Below are positions 36,224 to 49,219 of a stretch of DNA of 64,000 bases, in pieces. A model generated the notes under the pieces. The model had not been told where the DNA came from, did no database searches, and was given only the letters and a program-made list of their open reading frames with translations. Within the stretch, counting starts at the first letter, position 1. Every line of letters starts with the position of its first letter. Position numbers and translations under genes: made by a program. The stretch comes from Hirudinaria manillensis. Lineage: Eukaryota > Annelida > Clitellata > Hirudinida > Hirudinidae. The stretch is taken from contig CM067529.1 of the NCBI GenBank assembly GCA_034509925.1, forward strand, positions 5,093,001 to 5,157,000, written 5' to 3'.

Positions 36224-39200
36224 TTACTTGGTGATGATGTCCCTGACTGCCAGTACGATGCTGTCGGCATTTATTCCAAAGAGTGCCAGAAGTTCGTCGG
36301 GCTTTCCGCTTCGAGGCACCCCATTAACTGCCAGATGTTTGATGATTATGTTCCTCTCCATCCTCAGAGCACTTGCAACAGCCTCTCCAATGCCTCCTGA
36401 GGAACAATTTATACAATAATGTCATATTGTTAGTCTTAATGTTTCATATTTCTTTGTTAATAAGGCAATCAAGACAAGATAAAAAAATAACAGAGGTCAC
36501 AAAATTGACTTGCAACATTAGAATTAATAAACAAAAAATTGGGACGGAAATATAAATCTCCTTTGATCTAAACAGGAAAACAAGGTCTGTAATATGCCCG
36601 GATTTTTAGCAAAAATCTTAAAACAACTTGCATTTAATTAATAAGATTAATAAATTGATATTTGGGAATATAAACAATTTTCAATCTTGTTCACATCACA
36701 ATGAAATATACAACCATTTTGGTAATTAATGTAGAATTTATCATAACAGAATCAATCACAACAATCGCGCTGTGTCTGCGTCACGTGCATTAGCAATGCG
36801 TTGAATGTACTTCAAAGTGCTCCTTCCAACTACAAAAGAAGTTGGACTCGAATCTGACCTTCAGGATAATGATCCTCCACGACAACTATGCGTCCTTCAG
36901 TTTTTCTTGCACAAGCCAAAAGGGTCTCTCCGTCGATGGGTTTTATGGTAAAAGGGTCCACAACAGTCACGTTAATTCCAGATTCTGACAGTATGTCGGC
37001 GGCCTTGAGAGCTTCGAACAAGGTGACGCACGCCGCCACGATCGTGACCTGGTCCTTTGCCGTCTGGCGAAGAATCTGAAACGCGTGCGCTCGTTTTTAT
37101 TTCGACACATTCTACGAATTCAAAATCACTAAATATTCACCTTTGCTTTTCCAATGGCAAAGCTTTCGTCGTTGTCGTAGACGACGGGCACGTTCGGACG
37201 ACTGGTCCTGACGTAACAAATCCCTTTGGTGTTTGCCGCGAGTTCGACGGCCCTTTCCGTGCTGACGGCATCGCTCGGGTAGAAAACGGTGCAAGTCGGA
37301 ATGGCTCTGAACATGGCAAGATCTTCAAGTCCCATTTGGGACGGTCCATCTTCTCCTATGAAAAGATGGAGAAGTAAATGCACGAACTGCTACGCTGCTT
37401 TGATCAAGACATCGGATCCTAACCGATAGATACTCCGCAGTGAGAGCCACAGAAATTGGCATCCGTTTGGGAAATGGCTCCCATTCTTATCTGATCATAA
37501 GCTCTTGACAGGAAGCATGCAAAAGAACTTGCAAAGGTGACAGTTCTATTCCTGGTAGCACAACCGATAGCAACTCCGATCAAATTCTGTTCTGCGATGA
37601 AGCATTCTATGAACTGCTCTGGACAAGCTTCCTAGAATTTACAGGAAAATAATGTTAAAATGTTGAAATTAAGTTTTCTTATACTGTTTATTTTTCATAC
37701 CTTCAACTTCATAGAGAAAGTAGAGTTTTTCATATCACCGTCGAGGGCAATTAGTCTCGGATTGGCTTTACCAAGCTTTGCCAAAATGTTTCCATAAGCT
37801 TGCCTTGTAGCAACCTGCAAATTAATTAATTATTCAATATATTGAAAAGATAATTTGTGCTTGGAAATGTGTTGTTAGGATGTGGAAATTTTGACAAAAA
37901 TCAAGTGAACCTAATACTAGTGTTTAAAAATGTAATTATCATATAAATCTTTGTTATTCAAACATTTCTACATATTTCTGGAAAAATTACACCTCAGGAA
38001 CAATTTGAATCCAGTTCACCTCAAATTGAGGTATAAGTCATGGATATGCCAAAATATCTTTTAACATAAATATCCATCAAAACAATTGCAAAGCTATCTA
38101 ATCCAAAGACAACCAGAGCAAGGTCTAAGCAGGGATGCACAATCAAAATATCAAATTAACAGACATCTATATGTTCCCAACCTTTTCTCCCTTCTTATAA
38201 TTTGGTGGTCCTGCCAGTTTGATTTTCCCGAACTCTAGTTCCGGAATGTTTTCTGATGGGAGATGAGGTTTAATGCCATGATGTCCTGAACTGGTGATTA
38301 GCTGACCAATCGACTCCATGGCTCCTTCTGATCTGTCACCCAAGGGTTTTCCATGCCAATTATCCTGGTCTTCAATGCCAGGAATGCCTTTGCCTTTGTA
38401 AGTTTTTGCAAGGATACAGAAAGGTTTGTCTTTAAGATTTGCAGCCCTGTGGAATGCTTTGCAGAGATCTTCAATGTTATGTCCATCAATCACTTCTGCA
38501 TGCCAACTTAAGAACAGATACATGGTTTAATAAATGCTTTTTAATAAGTTGAAAAGATATTCATTGACATCATCAACACTCCTACCCAAAAGCTTCAAAT
38601 CTCTGCTGGTAAGTATCCATATCATGTTGCAGAGATGTTGGCTCACTTTGACCAAGTCTATTGATATCGACAATAGCAACAAGATTGTCTAAGTGATAAT
38701 AACTGGAAAAATGAATTGCTTCCCAGATTGATCCTTCAGCACTCTCACCATCTCCAATAAGACAATAAACCTTATATCTGCAATCAAACAAAGCACAATA
38801 AGAAATGCACTACATACAGTGATACGTGAAACATTATTTTTCTAATAGCAATTTGTACAGTTCTTTCTTCATTAACTTACTGTGCTTTATCAATGTACTT
38901 GGCTACATATGCCATGCCAGCAGCACAACTCAATCCCTGACCTAAAGAACCAGTGGCAACATCCACAAAGTTCAATCTCTATAAAAATAATTTTTTAAAC
39001 ATAAATAACTAAAAGATTTTTTGGGATTACAAATTTATAGTCTTACTGGAGTTGGGTGACCTTCCAAATCAGAATCTAGTGTTCTCAGCTTCATGAGGTC
39101 CTTTGCATCAATGAGTCCTACTTCAGCCCAAGCTGCATACAGCAATGGTGCAGCATGTCCCTAGAGTTTATATAATTATAATTGCAAATAAATAATTTAA

Positions 39201-39526
39201 TAATTATTAAATCAGTCCGCACCTTAGACAGAACAAATCTATCATTTGAAGCACTCTTCGGGTCGTCAGGTTTGTATTTCATGGCATAAAAAAATAAGGT
39301 TGACATAAGTTCTGCAGCAGAACAACACGATGTCGGGTGCCTACGAACAATAATTTAAAAATTATGAATAGCCTTCTTAAGAAATTAAGGGATAAAGTTC
39401 TTTGGAAAACTTAACCAACCCCGAATTGCTGGCATTGGTAGCTCTGATTGAATGAATCCTGAGCTTGTTTGCAACAGCCTTCAAGGTGTCCACAAAATGT
39501 TGATCAATCTTTGGCAAGTCAGACAT
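36224..39526 (-). CDS. TKT: Transketolase
   Basis: TPP-dependent two-carbon transfer between sugar phosphates in the non-oxidative pentose phosphate pathway, cytosolic. Eleven exons (minus): 39526-39420, 39340-39223, 39160-39047, 38978-38881, 38777-38586, 38506-38182, 37814-37701, 37631-37424, 37355-37141, 37075-36859, 36396-36224 (TAA); 626 residues against 623 in human, all phases exact. Landmarks: [31 protein letters not shown]; the TPP/metal motif [14 protein letters not shown] through VDINRLGQS; the second half from [14 protein letters not shown] and [11 protein letters not shown]; the catalytic Glu in [50 protein letters not shown]; and [14 protein letters not shown]. Downstream neighbour WRAP53 is divergent, 1.3 kb away. 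No anomalies. Confidence 0.98.
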
Positions 39527-40832
39527 CTTCTCTCTCGGCAAGCGGCAACTACCAACACGGGCCGGGCTATAGGAAGATGGTAAAGATTACAAATGCACCT
39601 GAATGCCCATTGTAAGTTATCAAAAACCTTTAGACCAACAACTTTGTTAAATATTATTTCAATGTTATGGAATTTAATTTAAAATACAAGAAATCGATAT
39701 GTTCTATATATTTTTCTGCAGTGATTTAAGGGATCGATAAATAGCTGATATAATGGCTCAGTTATTAGCATTTTTGTAGTTTTTAAGGTGTATACTAAAA
39801 TATGATTTTAATAAAAAATACTAGAACCACTCCAGATTAATGAAACATTGTTTTCTTTATTATGGCGCAGGCACCATCAAAACCACCTTGACCTTTTCCA
39901 AATACTTTTGATCTTTCCCAAGGCTGGGGTCATTGTGAGCTCTATTGACTTTCAAGCCTTAAGATACGGAAACGGAATTAATGAACATCGGGATTTAATT
40001 AGATTAAATTATCGATTAAATTCTAATTAGTAGTCTTAGGTTATACAAAAAATTAATATTTTTCTACTTGGAAATGCATTAATAAATCTGCTGAATCCCT
40101 GCTAAATGCTTGATGATAGGTAAGTCGGCAAATTGTGCAAGCTCACGACATTTCTCCAATCATCTGAGAGCAGTGTTTCATCTTAAGGGTGGACATTTTA
40201 AGGGTGTAAAATTTCTATACTTCGAAGAAATTTCGAACTAGCAGACAACAAATCTGTTTATAAACATATATATGTATTTAAATATATTGTAGCACCTCAA
40301 AATTTCACACGAAGTCTGAACAAAAATAAAGAGGAATTTTTAAAAAATTTTTATCACATGATTAAGAGCATTCAAACATAAACAAAAATACTATAGATGT
40401 AAGGCTAGATTATTTTATATTAAAATTTCATTCCCCAACAATCTTTTTTCAAAAAGCCCACAAACAGCAGTGTTTTCTTTTAGGTTCTTTTAGGTTTTCT
40501 TCAGAGACGTAATTTGTTCTATAAGAGGATATTTATATATAGCTCCCTTTTCCCTTTCCTTCAGATGGATATATCCTGTAGGCTTCTGGAAAAAGGCCGA
40601 AATTACGTTTTCTTGATCGTCTCACAATTTATAAGATTACTAGCATGATATAATTTTAGTAATAAAATTTTTTCATGTAGTTTGTGATAAAATGTTATTA
40701 TTTTATGTATCATTTTAATTGTTTTACGTTAGATTATAAAACTATAGTTTTCAGTTTTCAATGCTGTTGTTTATAAGTTGGAAACACTATAGCCTAATTA
40801 TCGCCAAAATTTACAACTTTTTTTGGGAAAAT
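39527..40832. other. Divergent intergenic region between transketolase and WRAP53
   Basis: Contains both 5' ends. AT-rich; no motif I can support. Short GC-richer patch at 39530-39570 lies just upstream of the transketolase ATG. Confidence 0.5.
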
Positions 40833-42982
40833 ATGGAGGAAAACGTCACTGACGAAAATGCTTGTAGTGACATTCCAATGGAAGACTCTGTGAGCATTTC
40901 GGATACATATCTTCTGGAGCACTGCGAGGACTTGACAACCATAAGATCTTTATTTGATTGCTTGAAAGATAAAAAGCAGCCCTCTGAAACTACTGATTAC
41001 AGAAAAGAATTTTTAACAGAAGGAAATTTTTTAAGAGGAGTTCAATGGTGAGTTGAGGAAGCTGATAATCAATATTAAATAAAATTGGCCTAGTCTTAAT
41101 ACTAAGAAATTTTCAATTTTTTTTGCATATGCAAAATTCCTTGCAAAGCTAAAAAAATTACTAAATATATGTGCGGGTCAAATAAATTTCAATTTATTGG
41201 AAATCAAATAAAGTCAATTTTTGCTCCTTATATGAATCAGGTCGCCATGTGGAAACCAGCTATTGTCTCTTTCAAATGATAACAAGTTGAGGGTCTTCAA
41301 TTTTAATTATGATGTCAAGTCTCAAGAAACAGTGATGGTAAATGTTTTTTAAAATAGCTTTTCAAGGAATTAAAGTCTGTCATATAAAAATATTGACGTC
41401 ATTGTTCATCATAGGAACCGTTGTGCCAGAGCCACGAAGGGGACTTGGTTTACGATTTTGCTTGGTATCCAGGTTCAAATACGAACGACCCTCTAACATG
41501 CTGTTTTGTATCCTCATCCAAAGGCAGTCCTATCCACTTGTGGGATTCATTAAATGGTTACATGAGATGTTCTTACAGAGCTTACAATCATGTGGTAAGT
41601 AATATCTAACTTAATCATCTGATAAATAGATGTTTTGCATTTCAAACAACATGTTTATATGTTAATTATGAATAATGTGAGTTTGGTTTTAAACTGAGTT
41701 TAATTAATTGATCTTTTTTTTCACAGGATGAAATCACAGCACCTTATAGCTTGTCATTTGATTTGTATGGAGAAAAGCTGTTCTGTGGCTTTGAGAAAAT
41801 GGTGAGGGTGTTTGACATCGGTCAACCTGGCAGGGATTTTGAGTCAAGACCAACGTTCGGTTTGTGAATATCAATTTTATTGTGTTACTTTTGGGGAGTT
41901 GTTATTTGCCTAGCATGGTCACATTTTTTCTGAAACTGCTTTAATCTACAATCAGCTATTTTTCTTCAAAGAATAACAAATGATGTTAATGTGTTTCTGA
42001 TTGCAGTAGACAAGGAAGGTCAATCAGGGATAATTTCTTGCTTTGCTTTCAACCCTTCAAGTCCTTCTATGTATGCCTGTGGTTCTTATTCTAAATCAAG
42101 TAGGTTGCTTTGCTTCATGTCAGAGCCTTTGATCTTTGAGATTTATTATCTATTAATTTATTTATTATTTGCAGTTGGCATTTATTACGAACCGCAGGGA
42201 AGTGTAAGCTTCATATTGGAAGGTCACAGAGGAGGCGTCACTCATTTGAAGTTTTCACAAGATGGAAACTATTTGTTTTCAGGAGGAAGGAAGGTGGGCC
42301 TCTATACGACAATGCCTCGTGACTTTATGAGTTCATACTGGATTCAAAAATTCTTATGACATGTCTCTTGCAGGATCCTGAGATTTTGTGTTGGGATTTG
42401 AGAAATCCTGGAAAAATAGTTTTCGTCTTACGAAGGAAGGTGGAGACGAATCAGAGGATTTATTTTGATTTTGATCCGTAAGTGCTGCTCGGAGCAAATG
42501 ATTTGGAAAGTGGATCGGGAAAAGTAAGCGAACGTTTTTGTTTCAGGTCGGGGTCGGTGCTCATGTCGGGTTCTCACGACGGCACGGTTTCGTTCTGGGA
42601 TATTTCCAACAAGGGGTTGTTTGCCGGAGTGGATTCTGAGCCTATTCTTCCACCATTCTTCACCTATGCAGCACATTCGGATACTGTCAACAGCATAAGG
42701 TTTAACATTAATGAATTATTATAAACTTCTTTAAGCAATTCTTTCTGAAAATTTATAAGCAAATGTTTATCCATAAATGCTTGATTTCGCAAAACATTGT
42801 CACGAGATTCGATCGTAAATTTTTCTTTTAGCTGTCATCCGACTTTGCCGATCGTATCGACCGGTTCGGGACGAAGACACTTCTATCGGTCCGAGTGTTT
42901 CAGCGACGACGACGACAGCGAATCCGAAACGACTCCATTTGAAAATTCCATCAAACTCTGGAGATTCGACCAACATTCGTGA
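40833..42982 (+). CDS. WRAP53: Telomerase Cajal body protein 1 (WD-repeat)
   Basis: WD40 protein that binds the CAB box of scaRNAs and telomerase RNA and directs them to Cajal bodies. Nine exons: 40833-41047, 41241-41337, 41415-41594, 41727-41859, 42007-42099, 42175-42293, 42374-42477, 42547-42699, 42832-42982 (TGA); 414 residues, divisible and in phase throughout. Landmarks: [171 protein letters not shown]; final [12 protein letters not shown]. The N-terminal acidic part is much shorter than in human (532 residues). An in-frame ATG also exists at 40761; I chose 40833 because the protein then starts [11 protein letters not shown], acidic like the family. Confidence 0.95.
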
Positions 42983-43200
42983 AAGACAGTTGCTTGACAG
43001 TTTTTTTTTCTCAAATTCTGTACATATTATTTTAATAGAAAAAAGTTACGTAACATTCGTGGTGTATTTAAATTGTTTGCGTGCAATTGTCGGCTTGAAA
43101 CTTCTCGAACGACGATCCGAGCGTGGATCGCAGGAGTAAAAATCGTTTATACGAATTACTATGCATATTTCGAGTGAAGTGCTGAGCTGCTGGAAGACAC
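42983..43200. other. Short convergent spacer WRAP53 / Cys-loop receptor
   Basis: Only 218 bp separate the two stop codons on opposite strands. I see no clear AATAAA for either gene, so the 3' UTRs probably overlap or use variant signals. Confidence 0.5.
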
Positions 43201-46200
43201 TTAATAAATTCTTCTGGGTTTCGGTGTTCCGCTCCTCGCTATCGGATGGAGTAGGTATAGCGTCGTGGCTGCCACGGCCGTCAGGAAAACCCAGAAGAAG
43301 AGGCGATCGACGATTTCGGCGACTCTTTTCCATTCTCTGGACCATAGGGTTTCTCGTAATTTAATCAACTCTGCGCTGTTTAAACGCATGTGAGCTTCGC
43401 ATACAGTTCCGTGCTCGTAGTCTGTCGCTTTAGAGTTGCCGGGGATCCACGAACTGTTTTCGAGTGAAATGCCGTGGTTTCTTTCTCGGCCCCGGGTTTC
43501 GTCATCGTCTGGCGTTTGCAAAGGCTCGAGAAGGGTTTTTTTCTTGTGCATGCCCACAAGCCTGGCTATGTAGACTGAGACCAGTTTGTCTGCCCACTTC
43601 GGAACCGGTCTATCCGAGACGGCATACAGATTGAGAACGTAAACTGTCAACACCATACTGAGGGTGGTAATTCCCATGGTAAGAGTCAGGTAAACACCTG
43701 CGATTCGAAGAAGACATTAATTGGTTAAGTTTAACTGGTTAACTAAAGTTTAAACACTTTATATAACAACATTACGTGCCGAAAAAGATACTATGGCATT
43801 TAAACTATACAAGCGGATCGTACGCCAATGATTATGATAATGGTTACCAAGTAAGGGAATGTGTTCAGATGTTTTGGGTATGCTGTCGGTGACGTTGAGC
43901 AGAAGAATTCGAAAGGAAAGCAGTACAACGACGCCTATCTGAACCTTTTGAGCCGGAGTGGAAAAGAAGACGGAGAGGAGGATGACAGACGTCATGAGGG
44001 ATGGAAGGATGACATTCAGAATGTAGAATGTGTACCGTCGCCTTATGAATATTTGAAACTCTACGCACGATAGCCTGGAAAACAAATGAGCATTATTTTG
44101 ATTTATTTGTATTGATTTGTTTATTTCATTTTTACGATTGGAAATTAGGTTAGAAACGTTTTATGGAAACAGTCCTTTATATCTTTTGTGCGCCAATTAT
44201 AAATCAAATCTCGAGCAGATCGATATGATAATGCATTTTATGCATTTGTAAATACTAGTTATAGTTATTGGATTATGAGCACAGGGCTCAACCAATGGCA
44301 AGAGTGGATTTTAAAACTGCTCGTGATGGATTATGATGACCTTTATCCGGTACTCATGGACTTTGATTCAGTCACTTAAGGGAACAGAGTTCTCTCTCAC
44401 ATTATACCATCAATTTTTATATTTGGGTTTAGCTTTTATGTTATCTAATGTATTCCATTAGAAATGTATTTTCCATCATGGACTTGCAAGACTATTTCCT
44501 GAAATCGTGGCATATTTTCTTAAAGCTCATCACAGGGCGAAGAAAGCATCCTCTTAAATCAAGAGCTTTTTTTATACCGGGATTTCCAATGGTCCGACAT
44601 CGTCATTTAGAAAGCGATTGTATGCAATTGGAAACAATGTATCCAAGTATCCACGCATCCATGTAACCACGTGTGTATCCACGTTCATCAAAAGTTTACT
44701 CTCGAGTAAGATTTCGTTTTCCTAATGCAGTTGTGATGCGAACATCGAAGAATTTATGGCAATGGAAGATTTGCTTTCTTTTTGAGGCTTTCAAAGTTAT
44801 TCGCTCGACAAAGAAGATAATCACTGATTTGAAAGTGATGAAACCTTACTTCTCCCTGGAAGTTGATGTGTTCATTTCGCTGCGAACTGCTCTTGTTTTG
44901 AAAATCTCCCATTCTCCATTTTTCTCGAAGGAATCGAGGTTTACAATGTCTTCGACGCTGGTTAGATTCATTTTCATGGTGTGGTAAGACCAAGACCCGA
45001 ACATGATGGTGCAGCACTGCTCGTCGAATGGATAATAGGTTATGTCGATCTCACAAATAGTCTTGAACACCCCTCCAGGCTCCCAATGGATTTTCCCGTC
45101 GTGTTCTATGATGGCTCTGAACTGGCCAAACTCCTTGTAGATGTCTTCTGCTCTGAAATAAAGTTGATGAGTGAAGGACTCTGAATAATTAAAATCCTTA
45201 AAAGTTAAAATATTCGTAAACATATAAAGACGATTGAATGAGCATAATTCTTTCACATTTTACGTACTTCTAAACAAATAAAGACAACAGTCGAGGAAAA
45301 ACTGTTTGAAATGTTCGTAGGATAAAACAATTTTTTTGTAATAAAACATTTAGTAGCGAGAAACGCACCCTTTGATGGAAGCGAACTCGGGTCTCCAGAG
45401 TTTCCTGGCTTCGACAACGATGTCCTTCATGTGAAACTCGTTGACATCCCAACGAAGCCTTTCGTCGAGCCATTCCTTGGACGAGTTTAACAGAATATTC
45501 TTTCACATTTTTTCATATTTCGTAATTTTAAAAATTTATAAGAGCAGAAGGATGCAATGCTAATTCTCAGACAACATTTTTGGTTCGAATTATTTCAGTT
45601 TAAGACCACTTCAACTGTAGGTTACTTTCTTTTTAGCTTTATTTTGTTTTGTTGCTTGTTTTCGTGATGTTCCTAATCGACATGTTTGAGTAAAAAGATC
45701 CACCGAGCCAATTACCATTGACTTTAATTTGCCAAAACTCGAGTGATTTCAGGTGCAAGTGATTCCAACCTTAACGGACGTAAATAATTCTAAGCGAGAA
45801 CATTAATATTAATGAAAGCGTCGTTTAAAAAGTTCCAAGAAGAAGTCTTTCCATTAACCGTTTACGGTGTTTCTGTTGGAGAAATATTTTTCTTTTTTAT
45901 TTATTTTGTTTTATTTTGTTTTTTATGTTTTTATATTTTTATGCAAACGAAAGAATCTTAATGGCGGAAATGTAATCGAATACGTATCAGTTGGAATCAA
46001 TGCAGCAACATGGAGAGCATCCGGGAATGAGGTGAAGTTTGCAATTCCATCGTAAAAGGCTCCAAGAAGCACTTGAGAGGACAAAAAAGTTCTCAAATCC
46101 CACGTTAGGTTCCAGAAATTACAATTTTATTTCAACTGCGAGTCTCACATATTAAGATTCTTTTATGTGCAGAATAATTATAATATTGTTTATTCTTCAC

Positions 46201-48437
46201 ATCTTTTAGGTTAATTAATTTCTTATTGTTTGATTTTTTTATTCTTTAAATAGTTTATTTATTTAATAGTAACTTATTCGAGTTCTTATCCTTTAAAAAC
46301 ATTAAAACCAATTTAATTATTTTATGCAACCACCACGTGACCAACCAGAATCAACAGTCCTGTGGTGGTGAACACTTGGCTCTTGAGATTCTGCAGAAAG
46401 TAATTCAAATGTTAGAATTAAAATACAATCGAATTGAACATTTAAATGACTTCTAAATCGAATAAAAATAATTAAATTATTAAAAAATAAATATTCTCGA
46501 TTTCGATTCCAAAATGTCACTTCCAAACGTGCTAACGTCATTTTTGACCAGTTCAACGGGTTTTTCCAAAAAGGAAAAAAGTTTAAAATTTAAACAAAAC
46601 GAAAGTTTAGCTCAAAAATAAAAAAGAAAAACCGAGGTCTTAAAGAGGCAGGAAATGACGTCATTGAATTAATGGACTTCCCCGATTGTTTTACAAATGG
46701 TTTAAATGAGAAGCTGTGAATAACTTTTTAATCTTTTTTTTTTTAAATTTGTTATGAATAAAAATAAATTTATGATCTTCGAGCTGTTTAAAAGCGTCCA
46801 AAAGTGAAAATTGAAAAGTGAAACTCTCCACTCGTGACGCAGAATTGAAATTGGTTTACAGACTCAATTTTAAGAATATTTTAAGAACCCTGAATATTCA
46901 CGTCATCATCAACGTCGACGTCATCGTCATCGTCATCGCTAAAGTAACATTTGTGCCAAGGTCGTGCGTAATGCAGTAAGGCAATCTCCTTATTATTATT
47001 ATTATTATTGGCAGTATTTATGAAACGAATTTTGACATAATTAATACGATTTCTTGAAATTTCTTGAATTTATATGAAAATATTCAGTGACAAATATTCT
47101 AATATAATACTGAAACATAACATTTTATTTAATAATTTAGCAGCATTGATTTAATAAAACTTTCATTCAATAATTTATGATAATATATTCAATAATTTAT
47201 GAAAATATATTCTACCATAAATACGTTAAGCCATTTTTCGTCAAGAAAGTATACCCAAATTTTCCAAAAATTCACATGTTTTCAGTAAATGAATATTTCA
47301 AGATATGAATTGATTCGAAACTCATCCACCTTTCATTCGCAACATCTTTGATATCACGTGCCAGAAAAAGAACCAAAGCCATTGATAGATCGACCCATCA
47401 CCTTATGCATCACTATCATCACCTTATGTATCATAATCATCACCTCATCCATCACGATCATCACCTTATGGATAGGATTCATCGGTAATGTAGGCGAATG
47501 CATAAATCAGTTTTATTTCCTCGTTTGAAATGTTGTTGCGTTTCAATTCAGCGTCTGACATTTGCATCGTTTTATTGGATTTAGATTTTTATTGAATTTT
47601 AAATTAAATTCGCATTTAATTCCATTTTTATTCCGTTTATTTCATTCGAACCCAAAATGTATTTTTTTCTTATTCAGTTTACGTAGGTTGTTGCTTGTAA
47701 AGTGGAAATATATAAAAGATATTTTTTAAATTGAAAATTCACTGAAATGTGAAATAATTCCATTCGCTGAAACGTTGGAAGTCAATTCAATTGAAAATCT
47801 TCCTGGCAACAAAAGGGGGTTTCTTAACGAAAGTTTCTTACTTCGGATGTCACGCTGGATGACCAAGGAAGCGGTCAACCGTGAAGAGGTCGAGGTCGAA
47901 GGTCAGCTCGGCCTCGACCACAACCAGCCGATCACACTTCTGCGAGAATAAATTCCGAGCCAGGAAAAAATTGTGGAGAGATCAACCAGTCGAGTGAGAG
48001 GAAATTATAAATTCATGAGCTGGAAAGTGCAATTAGTCTCGTAGGAGATGAATGATTGGCGAGAATAAATTATAATGCATTATAATAAATTATCGTTATT
48101 CAGATTTTTCGGGCTAATGGTTAAAAATATGGAGGAAAGTTTTTCAAATTGAACTTGAACGCGGTGCCAGGCAGTTTGGAATAATTGGAAGATGGAGAAT
48201 TAATTACCAGGTGGTAACAGATCATCCTTTTGAGACAACTTTTCAAATTATTTCTTGTTATTTATTATGTTATTTATTATGCTATTTATTATATTGTTTA
48301 TTATATTGTTTATTATATTATTCATCATCAGTTAGGACTCTTCTTGTGTTGCGGGTGGCCGATGTTATTTCATTAGGACCCGACATTCTGGTTGATCTCT
48401 TATTGTGGTATGATTTATATTATATTATGATAATCAA

Positions 48438-48476
<39 letters not shown>

Positions 48477-49123
48477 GTTAATATCAATATTATATGTTCT
48501 GCTTGTCCATGTTGATAACAGGCTTGAAATGATCATTTTAATTGAGAAAAAGATTCTCGAAAAATCATTGTGAAGTGGAATTATTAATGGAAATCATTTC
48601 GTTCATCCAGGAATTAAAACTTGAGAAAACTGTGAAGCATTTTGTCAGTGGAAATAGAAAAAAAATCCATTAAAAAATCCTGGTGCCATACAAATCTCTA
48701 TCAGTTCCATAGTTTCAGTATTTCCTGCTAAATATTTTGAACTTCATCAAAGCGTCCTGTCATCGAAACCTCCAGTATTAATAAAACTTGAATTACAAAT
48801 TTTGACAATTAATATTATTGATAAACCGGGCCACAGAAATCGAAAAGTTTTCTAAGTATTTCCAGCTGGAAAACTGCTTTTCGCTCGGAAAAGTAGCGGA
48901 TAAACGACTCTCACCAACTCCTGGATCTGAAGAAGCGACAGTTGAACGTTGACTTCAACAGTTTTTGATGAGTTCAAGACCGGCCTGGCACTGGGGTTGT
49001 AACCGGATTCACTGAACAGACGTGCCAAAAGCTTCTCTTCATCTGTTTCGGTTCTACCTTCTTTGTGACCTCGAATGACAGAACGTACGAATGGATGATT
49101 ATTTGAGTCGAACTTTTTGTCAT
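43201..49123 (-). CDS. Nicotinic-type Cys-loop receptor subunit (non-alpha), start exon uncertain
   Basis: Exons (minus): from about 49060 (open to an ATG at 49123) to 48915; 46390-46346; 45475-45369; 45152-44850; 44074-43848; 43697-43201 (TAA); phases agree. Extracellular domain: EEKLLARLFSESGYNPSARP, VEVNVQLSLLQIQEL, SQVFTTTGLLILEWLDERLR, KLWRPEFASIK, the Cys loop CEIDITYYPFDEQCC, and FGSWSYHTM. Then pre-M1 IRRRYTFYILNVILPS, M2 in AQKVQIGVVVLLSFRILLLN, IPKTSEHIPLLG, M3, a long intracellular loop with an amphipathic helix (LRETLWSREWKRVAEIVDRL), and M4 (FFWVFLTAVAATTLYLL). Loop C has no adjacent Cys pair, so this is a non-alpha subunit. The pore motif is altered (AQK in place of GEK). The signal peptide is not found; the ATG at 49123 gives none, so an upstream exon is likely. 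Confidence 0.88.
47396..47480. repeat. 21-bp imperfect tandem repeat, 4 copies
   Basis: Units such as ATCACCTTATGCATCACTATC repeated four times with substitutions. Confidence 0.7.
47842..47939 (-). other. Candidate cassette exon with in-frame stop (Cys-loop gene)
   Basis: Minus strand, 98 nt, GC-rich in an AT-rich intron. Acceptor TTATTCTCGCAG and donor CCGAA|GTAAGA are both strong. The frame entered from the upstream exon (phase 0) is open for 29 codons (starting KCDRLVVVEAELTFDLDL) and then reads TGA; the length is not a multiple of 3. It also contains an 8-bp perfect inverted repeat (GGTCGAGG...CCTCGACC). Could be a stop-containing regulated exon, an exon of an unseen gene, or chance. Confidence 0.35.
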
Positions 49124-49174
49124 TATTTTATCATAATGTTTTTTTTAATTTAAAATTATTTTCAAATTATAATA

Positions 49175-49219
<45 letters not shown>

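Larger units (their letters stand above)
46391..48914. other. Long intron of the Cys-loop gene
   Basis: About 2.5 kb. The flanking exons join in phase 0 to read LLQIQELNLKSQVFTTTG, in register with nAChR subunits. Contains a GC-rich candidate cassette exon at 47842-47939 and a 21-bp tandem repeat at about 47396-47480. Confidence 0.6.

Noticed and set aside
44448-45184. Several plus-strand frames
   Set aside because: Intronic or antisense to the Cys-loop receptor exon 45152-44850.
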